Part shown: positions 55,617-64,000 of the stretch, in pieces
Layout of the letters: each line of letters opens with the position of its first letter
How positions within the stretch are numbered: position 1 is the stretch's first letter
Assembly (NCBI GenBank): GCA_900073065.1
Contig: FJOG01000008.1
Span: forward strand, 748,985-812,984
Source: Phialocephala subalpina
Taxonomy: Eukaryota; Ascomycota; Leotiomycetes; Helotiales; Mollisiaceae
DNA: 64,000 bases
Reading direction: 5' to 3'
Program-made: the position numbers and the translations under genes
Notes under the pieces: model-generated
Told to the model about the DNA's origin: nothing
The model's input: the letters and a program-made list of their open reading frames with translations, nothing else
Database searches by the model: none

Positions 55617-56056
55617 CGACAGCAACTTGTTTCTGCGGCGCTGTGCAACTAGCATTTCCCACCCAAGGCTCCAGCCTGGTCGCCAGCTTTGTCTGCCACT
55701 GCACCGACTGCCGCAAGATCACGGCGTCCATGTTCGCCTCGAACTTTACCATCCTCGATCCGTATCTCACCCACATCCGTGGCCGCGACAACTTGACAGC
55801 TTACAGCCAATCGAAAACCATCACCTCGGGAAATACGATGACCAACTATTTCTGCAAGACATGCGGCACGCTTATGTATCGTCTCAATGGGGCGCGTCCA
55901 GGAAGAAATATCTGTCGTATTGGGACGGTGGATGATTTCAATCTGCATGAAACGAAGTTGAAGCCGATGGGTGAAATATATGTCAAGGACCGTTGCACTT
56001 GGCTAAGTCCTATAGAGGGCGCTAAGCAGATTGAGGGACAGAGTGCAAAGAAGTAG
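55508..56056 (+). CDS. GFA-domain protein (CENP-V/formaldehyde-activating family), start codon not found
   Basis: Core of a zinc-binding GFA protein, often annotated as glutathione-dependent formaldehyde-activating enzyme although that activity is shown for few members. The frame is open from about 55508 and reads 'KPYIPLASGADDGWSKEDLA', then the Zn motifs 'ATCFCGAVQLAFPT', 'FVCHCTDCRKITASMFASNF' and 'NYFCKTCGTLMYRL', ending with TAG 56054-56056. All zinc cysteines (C-x-C, C-x-C-x2-C, C-x2-C) are present. No in-frame ATG precedes the first motif; the first is in 'ITASMFASNF'. An upstream exon (acceptor gtcag near 55551) or gene truncation is possible. It overlaps the 3' part of the broken NLR-like gene. 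Confidence 0.65.
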   Translation, partial: THHSRLPNAERLNRQESKPYIPLASGADDGWSKEDLATATCFCGAVQLAFPTQGSSLVASFVCHCTDCRKITASMFASNFTILDPYLTHIRGRDNLTAYSQSKTITSGNTMTNYFCKTCGTLMYRLNGARPGRNICRIGTVDDFNLHETKLKPMGEIYVKDRCTWLSPIEGAKQIEGQSAKK

Positions 56057-58948
56057 TCATAAGCTAATGCAAAAGTTAGGCGGACTTGCCAAACAAACAC
56101 TTTTCTATCAGTCTCTCAGAAACTGCATCTCAGCGTCTTAACATTAAATTAATACTAGTTAACAGATACCTCCTCGTAGATCAATAAATTTTCAGGCACT
56201 TAACCGCAATCCAACAGCACCAGCTTGGGCTTGCGTCCCCAATGTACTATATAACCAACCGCACTTGTTCACTCTCGATATGCATTGCCATGCAAGAGTT
56301 GTGGAAAGCTTTTCCTTCTACCCTGAAAGAGGTGGCAACCTTCCTTTTCATTTCCTGGACTATTGGATTATCGAGAACGACTTGTTACTTTCTTGTACTA
56401 ATTCAATTCTGCCTAGAAATTCAAACAGGTGTGGGGGGAATCTCGCACTGCATGAATTGCAAACATGAATGAAGAAAGAAACTTAACCCTGCCGCTCTGT
56501 CGACTTTGAGCCTCAAGCCAATGCAGACAACAGGCAGTATTTGGATCCGTCGAGGCTCAAGCTATGTGCACATACGCGCGGCATGCAGGACCCATTCTCT
56601 CAAATGCACTACAGTATGCACGATGGCGCCCAAGCTTGAATTCCCATCCAACAAACATCGAGAAATGACACACCCTTAGCAATTCTCCCATCCCCATTTT
56701 CAATTACACGTCCACTATGCAGCTGACATGTGAAATCCCCACCTCTCCGCATCAAGACCTCGACCACACCTTTCATCCATCCCGCTCCTGCAGTAAGGAT
56801 CTCTCATCCTCGTTCTTTCTCATCCACTCGGAACAAATCTCATAGACATGCCCTGAAGTTAAAAATAAACTTCAAGAGCTGAGACCCCGCACTTACGGCC
56901 CCTGCATCGGAGCCTCGATTGCGCAACAAATTCTAATCTTCGAAATGCCATGATATCTGCATTTCGCTAAGTTTACTCTACTGTACGTAAGATCCTGATT
57001 TTCAAGGTGAACTGTCCCGTTATACGGGGCTAAGTCCGGAGCCTTATCAAAAGTGATGAGGTATTGATTTTGAGGTCAGGGTTTGGGTGGAAAGGATTGA
57101 GATTGTGATGGTGATGTTGGAGATTGGATTGGAATCGAGGTTAGGAGGATTAGGGATATGAATGTTCGTGATGAGAGTTTGTTTATTTATGAAAATTTGA
57201 AGGTGGGACATTAAAGACCTCCGAAATCAACTCAACTCGAAATGCCAATATTCACCTTCAAAGCACGTGAAACTACACCCCAAGCTCGCAGGCATCAACG
57301 TCGCAGGTATAAAATACGCAACTATTAACTCTTTGTCCAACCAACAACTTGACCAAAGCAAACTGAAAGAGATCATGGTGCCTAGACGCGGATGTCTGAA
57401 ATATACAATCACAAGCGTGATTTCTGCTCCTAGAGAATGGTAGACTTCAAAGCAAATCACAGCCTCAACATTCCCTCACAATGGGTTTTTGAAAGGGATC
57501 TATGGCCGTTGTCAACAGTGCTTATTCGTCCGGCCAATGCATGCACACGACGAAAGATACTTCCTTCTTCGCTGATATCTTGAGTGGCGATGCTTCAGCC
57601 TGTCTTTCCAGCGGTTTCAAGACGAGAACATGTTAGTAGACCTGTACTTGACAGCAATCTCCTGGTGAGAATACTAGAGATAACAAAGCTTTCCTTTTTC
57701 GCTGATCTCCCAAAAGATGATACCTTAACCCGTCCGTATAATAACTTCAAGACAATAATACGTCCCAAGCTACTCGCAGGAGACTTATCACTTGATAATA
57801 ATTGCTGTCTTCAACAGAGGACATGATTTGCTGCAACTCCTGGCCACATAACATCTAGACATCTTGGAGTTAAGCCCAATCCTGCGTCTCAGCTTCAGCT
57901 GACGCTTGACATGCACGTCCAGGCAGACGTTATCGGAGACCGAGATAGTTACTTCTTCTTGCGCATTGTTTTACAACGAGTAGTCGTCGGCTTCTATACT
58001 CCATTTTAACCTCCTGAAGCCCTCCTTTGGCAAACTCCTTCTTCGGACGCATTCACCCACGAAGCTGACTCCACCCTACCACTCTTCAACCTCCATGACT
58101 CACTCACCCCAAGCAACACACGAATCTCGTAGTATAAAGAACAACCCATCAACGACCTTCTCCCTCGGTAACCGTCGGCGGAGACGAGATCACGATTTCA
58201 TACAAAGAACGCGAAAAAGGTATTATACAAAGAAACTACATTAAGCCTTGCCCAATCTAATCCTACTAAGTATCTACCAGGTTTCCAACCAGGAAATAGA
58301 TATTCCAGCTATTATCATATCGCAAATGAAATTTATGCGACTGTCAACTTTCCAGATATCCTCGTCTTATACAGCTGGGGTAACGCTATCAACTCTTGAG
58401 ACATCTTCGTTTGAAAGAGAAGTGGGTGGCGGCTGTCGACTTTGCAGACACTATTATTGTCCAACTCAAGTCCAGCAAAGAAAGCAAGTACAAGAAAGGC
58501 GCGAATGCTCCAACTAATGTCAACCAGTTTTCAAAGCAAAGATCCTCACGCTCTTACTAATATCTGAGGACTTTCTCAGTAACAAAGACTGCGCAAAACA
58601 CCCAACAAAACACAAACACTTTCCCCTTCAAAAATCTGCCACTTGGCATCCACATTCCAATTGTCAAAATCGTCGAGGGTATTTCAGAGAATGCAATACC
58701 ATGCAATTTTCATCTACCTTTGATACCGTATCATAGCTCTATCTTATCTAGCAACACCACAGTCCGCGCAATATTATACACTTCTCCTTCTCCCTTCACC
58801 TCCCTCCCTCTCTCCATACACCATGCAAAAAGCCACCCACTGCCAATCAATCCAGCAATATTTTCTGTATCCCCAGTTCAGACTCCAAACGCCAAGCTAG
58901 ACGATAAATAACTCCCATAACACAACTCCAAAAACTGCAACGTGACGA
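56057..58948. other. 2.9-kb gene-poor region
   Basis: No supported gene. 57060-57180 is a G/A-rich run with many gattg/gggtt words. Around 57557-57760 and 58050-58500 short peptides in alternating frames look protein-like (for example 'LSFFADLPKDDTLTRPYNNF'), so decayed coding sequence is possible. Confidence 0.4.
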
Positions 58949-61099
58949 TCATGAAGCCAGAAGAGGAGCAGCAATATCCTCAAGAAGAACCCACTTCTTC
59001 TCACTCTCCTTCTGACCCTTCAATCCCCTCACTGCAACCGCCTCCAACGTATCCTTAATACTAGCCGCCGTCCTACCCGGGAATTTCTTCTTGAGTACCT
59101 CGACCAAGCCGACTTTACTGAGATCGTTGCCTTGGATTGCTGCCTTGAAGGCTTCCATATCTTCTGGCGGGAGGAGCTTTTTCGGCTTGCCATCTTTGCC
59201 TTTGGAGTTAGCTCGAGGTTGTGCGAAGGTAGGTGGTGGGACGGTGGGTGATGGGGAGTTTTTGAGGACGTTGGAAGCGGTGGTGAAGAATGATTTGACG
59301 GGTTTGGTGGTTTGGCCGTTGAAGTTTAGGGATGTGTTCTTCATGCTGTTTAGGGGGATTCGTGGAGGGTCCATGGTGGATGGTGTTGGTTCCCAATAGC
59401 TGGAAGAGAATGGGTCGATTGACTTGATGTTTGGATCTGGAATGGTTAGGAGAGTACTCCGGAAGGTGAGAGGGTAAAACATACCTAGAATGACCTCCAT
59501 CTTATAGGCAACCATCTTGACATTCGTGTTCCTCTTCTTCCTATCTTCCCAACACAGACCAGTCGATATTGGCTCCAGGTCGCCTTGCAAGACGAGCCGC
59601 TTTGACGATGAAGTCTCGTCCCCTTCATCGTCGAGAAATCCCTCCATATCTTCATCCTCATCTAACTCCTCTTCCTCGTCTCCCTCACTCTTCAAGTCCT
59701 CCGCATCCTCATCCTCAATCCATTCTGCCTCACTGTCATAATCGTAATTCGTATCCGGGAGATCTCTTCTAATCGGATTCCTCGCGAGCTTCGCCATACC
59801 GTTAACAGGTCGAGAAGTATATGTGCCTCTGTACGGTGGTCTGACATCCTCCTGGAACTTCAAGAATTTCATGGGTACTGCCTTGAGCAGATCTGTCGTC
59901 CTCTTGATCTGTGAGTTTTGCGAGTCCGTGGTGAGGTCGATCGGTCGTGAAGCCTTTCCCTCGTAGAAATCTGTCATGATCTCCCGAACAGGCATCCGTC
60001 TTCTTCCACGAGGTACTGCTACATCGCGCGGTGGTATATGGAATAGTGACGAGGCCTTGAAATCTCGTTGTCGACCCGGGCTTCGGTTTCCAAGTATGTA
60101 GCTGTCAATGGTGTTCTGTATAGCACCCGAAGCTTCTTCGTCCCTCTCGAATCGGTTGGTTGGTGCCAAAGTAACTCCATTCTGTATAAAGAAATCCGGG
60201 AACAGCTTCTCGTAGGTAGACAGCTTAGACTTGCTCGGCGTATGCTTCGAAGGACTCGGGGCTGCCGCAGTAGCAGAAAGCAGACTCGCAACTGAGCTCT
60301 GAGGAGCAGGACTCATAGAACTCCTGCCTCTGCTACTCTCCACACTGGCTGAGCGTCGTTTAGGTTGGGATGGAATAGCAAAGAAGTTTCCCAGCTTCAT
60401 CTGGCTGCTCTCCTTCTTGCGTTTGGCTTCATCCTTCTTCCGCTTTTCCTCATCGGCCTTCTGCTTTTCCTCTTCCTTTTTCTTGCGCTTCTCCTCCTTG
60501 GCAGCTTTCTCGGCTTCCTTAGCAGCACGCTTCTCCTCTTGTTCGGCTTCACGCTTCTTCTTCTCTGCCTCCTTTTCGGCTTCCTTCCTAGTTTTCTCCT
60601 CAGCTTGGGCTTGTCGTTCAGCGTCCTTGCGTGCCTTTTCCTCAGCTCGTTCCTTATCCTTGATCTCCTTATTGATTCTCCTCAACTCCTTCTCCTGAAA
60701 TGTAAGTTTGGCCTTCTTGGCAGGCGGAGGAGCGGAGCCAGTCATGGCTGCGAATGCAGAGGATGGAGGTGCAGCGTTCGAAGTCGTAGGTGCTGTGGTA
60801 GGCGGTGGTGAAAGATCTCGTGAAGGTGTATCGGGTCCAGCGTCCGTCAAAGAGCCGGTTGTAGATCGGCTTGGACTTTCGTCTCTCTTGTTTCCGATGC
60901 TGACTGGAGGTGTAGGCAGAGATTCTTGCGATTCGTCTTTCGTAGGATCCTCCTTCTGGTGTTGAGATTCGAGGGTATCGAGAAAGTCTGCAGGAACAGT
61001 GAATGGTTGCTCGAGCTCTGGTAGCTGTGTAACTTGTGAGAAGCCCTCAAAGACATCGTGGTCTCGTTTGAGCGGGTTCGGTGAAGTTTCTAGAGACAT
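58949..61099 (-). CDS. RLF2: Chromatin assembly factor 1 large subunit (CAF-1 p150/Rlf2/Cac1)
   Basis: Histone H3-H4 chaperone subunit that deposits nucleosomes behind replication forks through PCNA. Exons are 59485-61099 and 58949-59436; 700 aa. The 48-nt intron (59437-59484: gtatgt..cctaac..ccag) is stop-free and in frame, so the unspliced frame looks continuous; splicing gives 'YKMEVILDPNIKSIDPF'. A Ser/Pro-rich start precedes the KER domain (about 140-240, Lys/Glu/Arg coiled coil). A PIP-like 'SQMKLGNFFAIPSQPKRR' follows it. The conserved block 'MKFLKFQEDVRPPYRGTYTS' and the ED domain ('DEEEELDEDEDMEGFLDDEG') come next. The winged-helix-like end contains 'SKVGLVEVLKKKFPGRTAAS'. An in-frame ATG at 61114 would add five residues. 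Confidence 0.94.
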   Translation of the reverse strand: MSLETSPNPLKRDHDVFEGFSQVTQLPELEQPFTVPADFLDTLESQHQKEDPTKDESQESLPTPPVSIGNKRDESPSRSTTGSLTDAGPDTPSRDLSPPPTTAPTTSNAAPPSSAFAAMTGSAPPPAKKAKLTFQEKELRRINKEIKDKERAEEKARKDAERQAQAEEKTRKEAEKEAEKKKREAEQEEKRAAKEAEKAAKEEKRKKKEEEKQKADEEKRKKDEAKRKKESSQMKLGNFFAIPSQPKRRSASVESSRGRSSMSPAPQSSVASLLSATAAAPSPSKHTPSKSKLSTYEKLFPDFFIQNGVTLAPTNRFERDEEASGAIQNTIDSYILGNRSPGRQRDFKASSLFHIPPRDVAVPRGRRRMPVREIMTDFYEGKASRPIDLTTDSQNSQIKRTTDLLKAVPMKFLKFQEDVRPPYRGTYTSRPVNGMAKLARNPIRRDLPDTNYDYDSEAEWIEDEDAEDLKSEGDEEEELDEDEDMEGFLDDEGDETSSSKRLVLQGDLEPISTGLCWEDRKKRNTNVKMVAYKMEVILGMFYPLTFRSTLLTIPDPNIKSIDPFSSSYWEPTPSTMDPPRIPLNSMKNTSLNFNGQTTKPVKSFFTTASNVLKNSPSPTVPPPTFAQPRANSKGKDGKPKKLLPPEDMEAFKAAIQGNDLSKVGLVEVLKKKFPGRTAASIKDTLEAVAVRGLKGQKESEKKWVLLEDIAAPLLAS

Positions 61100-61114
61100 C
61101 GTGAACGCGGTCAA

Positions 61115-61751
61115 TTTCGCTCGAAACAGTGAATCGTATCCTCAATGAAAGTGACCATGAGCTTCTGGATACAGTGAATCGAACAATTGAACAATCATGA
61201 ATGGTATCGAAGCCTCGACCAGGGATTGGTAGTCGTGATTGTTATGTTGAGGCTGTCGTGTGGAGGTGTTGAAGAAGACGCGATGAAGCGCGTCTGAGTG
61301 GTTTCGCGTTTCCGACAAGTGCCGCTTTAGAAGGAAGGGACACCCAAGCAAGGGCCAAGGGGTCTCGGGAGTCGGAGGCTTCATCAAAACGAAACCCTTT
61401 CTTTTATTAGCAGTATTTAAATGGAACAAATTTAATATTGGCATGATTCACGGAAGGAAGTCAAGGTAATGCCACAAAGGACAATTCAACGTCTTATATT
61501 CAACAGAAGCGGTATACTTCTCATTACTCTTGAACTATAGGTATGCCCCTGAAGGCTTCATGTATGCAATGTCGCTAAAACGAGTGAGGGCAATGGCCTC
61601 TCGCAGACTCAAGCCGCCGCCATCCAATGGCCAAAGATAAATGCATCAGGTTGTGTGGACCTGCCATGCCATCCCAAGAACCGGTATCCTGATCGCCCCA
61701 ACGCCGTGAAATGCATATTCAAACAACCCTGGTATATTCTTCTTGAGCCCC
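61115..61751. other. Upstream region of RLF2
   Basis: 637 nt including the RLF2 promoter and the 3' end of the next gene. No gene seen. Confidence 0.35.
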
Positions 61752-62891
61752 TCAATCACTATCCGCGTCTGGGTTTGCAATGTATAATCGCCCAGCACTC
61801 ATGGTCATTGTTCTCTCGTCAACGCTGCCTCTTCTTCGTAGTTCCTCCGGGTTCTTGACGCTCTTCTCGCGAGTGATGGTTGCTTTCATCAAGCTGTTGG
61901 CGGCGAGTCTTGCTGCATCATTGGTGCCCAATTCAGCAACATTGTCAGCTCTCTCTCCACTGCTGCCACTTCCAACACTGCGGGTTCCATCCGCACCTCC
62001 ATCTGCCATGAAGTAATCCTTAGACTTGGTGTAGGTGCCAGGAACAGGCGTCTCGCCAGCCTCAGGAACATCCTCCATTGAGTCCTGTCTCTCACTCGGT
62101 GGTGTATTTCCAGAGCTCCATCTGCCATGTATCGAGCTGGCACCGGATTGTCGTGAATAAGTGAGACCCCGTCTGCCACTTCCCACACTACTCCTTCCAC
62201 TGCCAGTTCTGCGGTGATATGCTCCACCGTGTGGCCCATTCCCACTATCAGCATCATCGTCACTGTCTCCTCCTTCCACTTCACTAGCACTCAACCGCAT
62301 GGGCACACCTCCCACGCCTCCAACCAGATCTCCAGGACTGTACCCCACCAAGCCTGCCTTGCCATGATGTCTGATCTTTGCCGTGACCCTGTTGCTACCT
62401 GCCAAATTGCCTGAACTGCTTGAGGATATCCGTCCGCCAGAGGTCGTTATTGGGCCGCCGATCACTTCCATGGTCGCTCGTGCCTTCGCAGCCTTCTGCT
62501 GTGCCAATAATCGTGGATCTTCGTGCTGCGCTCGATCACACCAGACCGTAGCCTTTTGTTTCCTCATCAGGGCGACATAGCTTGTAGGAGCACCGCCAGA
62601 TCTTGAAGATGTCGAGCGTTGCAGATCCTGTGAGCTATTTCGGAAGGGCACAGGGCCATTGCCACTGCTGGCAGTCGTAGAAAAGGTAGCTGTGGAAGGG
62701 GTTCGTCGAGAAGTGTACGATTGCACCTGCATGTTGCTTGGGTAGAGTTGTTGAGGTTGTGGCGGATAGATGGAAGCAGGGAATGTATTTGAAGAAGTCG
62801 TGCGAGCCCGACTGTGTGAATAGACGTTGGAGGGTTGCGGGCCTTGATAGCCAGCAGGCATAGGTTTCCGACGAGGAAGATCGGCCATCAT
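61752..62891 (-). CDS. Conserved disordered fungal protein, unknown
   Basis: Single-exon ORF of 379 aa. A Pro/Tyr/Gln/Ser-rich N-terminus leads to 'APTSYVALMRKQKATVWCDR' followed by 'AQHEDPRLLAQQKAAKARAT' (about 103-142), the only part that looks ordered and conserved. Ser/Gly/Arg-rich disorder follows, with 'DSDDDADSGNGPHGG', then a helical 'NDAARLAANSLMKATITREK' near the end. No catalytic or membrane feature. I recall similar proteins in filamentous ascomycetes without a function. MMAD at the start offers two adjacent Met codons. Confidence 0.75.
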   Translation of the reverse strand: MMADLPRRKPMPAGYQGPQPSNVYSHSRARTTSSNTFPASIYPPQPQQLYPSNMQVQSYTSRRTPSTATFSTTASSGNGPVPFRNSSQDLQRSTSSRSGGAPTSYVALMRKQKATVWCDRAQHEDPRLLAQQKAAKARATMEVIGGPITTSGGRISSSSSGNLAGSNRVTAKIRHHGKAGLVGYSPGDLVGGVGGVPMRLSASEVEGGDSDDDADSGNGPHGGAYHRRTGSGRSSVGSGRRGLTYSRQSGASSIHGRWSSGNTPPSERQDSMEDVPEAGETPVPGTYTKSKDYFMADGGADGTRSVGSGSSGERADNVAELGTNDAARLAANSLMKATITREKSVKNPEELRRRGSVDERTMTMSAGRLYIANPDADSD

Positions 62892-64000
62892 GGTGGGAGA
62901 GAGAGAGAGCGGATTGCGGACAGGGTGACGAGTTTGAGGTATTTTATTGGCGGGGGAGCTTTTCGATTGTTTCCTTGCTATCGTGAAGCACTAGATCGCT
63001 CTATGGTTCTTCCTCCTGCGAGGCGGGGACTAGAGGATTGTGAAGTGGCTAAAAGACAGTAGCTCGTTGATAGGATGCGTGGATTTGGTGAAGCGTCGGC
63101 CGTAATGTATGCAATGCACCCCTTGTTGATCTGCCGCTGGGGTGAAGTGAGGGAGGTGAGAGGGAGAGTTGGGCGACGGTCAATTGAGAGCGTGAGGTTG
63201 TTGAAATATATTCAAAGGAGTGGATGTCGGACGCTGCTCGTGTTGACGACCCGATTTGTGAAAGCAAATGCCTCGCGCAGCCGGGAAGGTGTGGAGACTG
63301 TTCTAAGCTCGTTCGTCTTCTTCGCTCGCGAGATTCGCCGGATTGTTTGATGACTTTAGCGCGAGTCTAACCATACCACCAGAGCAGAACCACACCCACA
63401 GGCGACACGAAGATATGCGATGCACGATATGCACGAAATCTGGACAAGACCAAGAAGACGGATACGGGATCCTGGCAGAGCTGGACGATGGGGGATTGAG
63501 TGTGCAGGTTGGGAAAGCTCTGCCTTTAGCTTTTGGCCGTGTAGGTACGGCTCAGGAGTCCAACTTCAAGAAGTCTTGGGGGTCTTGGGAGTCTTGGAAC
63601 TATGAAGCAAGTTCAGTTCAATATAATATAATATAATGTAATGTAATATAAAAAGCAAGACTGCCGCGATGGCTTCACCAACAACAAAGTTTAAACGCAA
63701 AGACAGGAAAGTCTCACATTTAGATTTCCCGCGCGCAACAGCAGAGCGTGTTCGCGCTTTTTAATCCGCTGTGCGATGCACTGAGCTCAAGCCTCACAAC
63801 CCCACCTCGACTCTTTTGGGATGTCTCCTGGGCTGGTCCTGGTCGTTGGCGGTCTGCAGTCAGCTCCAGGTCCGCAGTCTGCGCGAGGAGTCGAATCGGT
63901 TATCTCGCCCAGACAAACACGATGCGCGACGGTGGGCAACGTGGATTCAATAAAACTCGATTGGGCGTGCAGAATGTCTCGAAATCATCACAACAAATAC
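62892..64000. other. Terminal intergenic region
   Basis: 1.1 kb containing the promoter of the gene at 62891 and no recognised gene. A (TAATA)-type microsatellite lies at 63618-63651. Confidence 0.4.
63618..63651 (+). repeat. AT-rich pentanucleotide microsatellite
   Basis: About seven units of aatat/aatgt (aatataatataatataatgt...). Length-variable by slippage. Confidence 0.75.

Noticed and set aside
24201..63800. Recurring GCCTCAAGC/GCTTGAGGC words (24210, 30850, 56513, 56550, 63786)
   Set aside because: Flanks are unrelated and spacing irregular; a nonamer at this frequency may be chance, so not called a repeat family.

Overview
The window looks like nuclear DNA of a filamentous ascomycete (Pezizomycotina; a Leotiomycete is my guess from overall resemblance, not something the sequence proves). 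The reasons are monocistronic genes on both strands, about 25 recognisable introns of 45-136 nt with GT..AG ends and CTRAC-like branch points, a Zn2Cys6 regulator with its intron inside the zinc cluster, and fungal-only families (Mim1, WSC, CBM52-like, Ser/Thr-rich GPI proteins). I saw no tRNA, rRNA, CRISPR array or intact transposon. All exon joins were read by eye, using splice motifs and frame continuity.

Layout. 1-5150: 5' part of condensin subunit Ycg1/Cnd3 (minus) divergent from an Mcy1-type cysteine synthase; a mitochondrial-type protein (minus) divergent from mitoribosomal protein bL19m. 5374-6129: Ty1/copia gag relic. 6899-7759: basic repetitive protein. 9605-14973: a five-exon gene for a 1,684-residue Glu/Pro/Ala/Lys-rich protein of no known family. 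15382-16229: deoxyribose-phosphate aldolase. 17072-17499: doubtful small spliced gene. 17955-19427: two-CCCH zinc-finger protein with a GC-AG intron. 20194-20980: NAD(P)-binding protein. 21923-23278: Shp1/p47 Cdc48 cofactor, divergent from MIM1 (23596-24124), followed by OXA1 (24554-26166). 26785-28655: Zn2Cys6 factor, again with a GC-AG intron. 29108-29914: GPI-anchored Ser/Thr-rich protein. 31124-31636: small conserved protein. 33400-35055: PAF-acetylhydrolase-like lipase. 38140-40155: Ser-rich single-pass membrane protein. 41545-44531: eight-exon OPT transporter. 44958-47315: secreted protein with three tandem CBM52-like repeats. 48000-48843: AT-rich/TACCCG-box relic abutting a decayed formaldehyde-dehydrogenase-like pseudogene. 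49391-50353: alpha/beta hydrolase. 51336-52112: methyltransferase. 53010-54338: WSC-domain surface protein. 54929-55616: broken gene resembling an NLR/STAND N-terminal region, running into a GFA-domain gene with no visible start codon. 56057-58948: gene-poor. 58949-61099: CAF-1 large subunit Rlf2/Cac1. 61752-62891: disordered conserved protein.

Themes. Mitochondrial biogenesis recurs (bL19m, Mim1, Oxa1, Mcy1-like, one unknown presequence protein), as do chromosome/chromatin functions (condensin, CAF-1), Cdc48 (Shp1) and cell-surface proteins (WSC, CBM52-like, GPI, Ser-rich membrane protein). Nothing looks like a biosynthetic cluster or a mobile defence system. The most novel items are the giant low-complexity protein, a 12-nt-phased GCGGGA array at 21230-21302, paired ACCCCGC boxes spaced 11 nt, and two GC-AG introns sharing the same GCAAGT donor.
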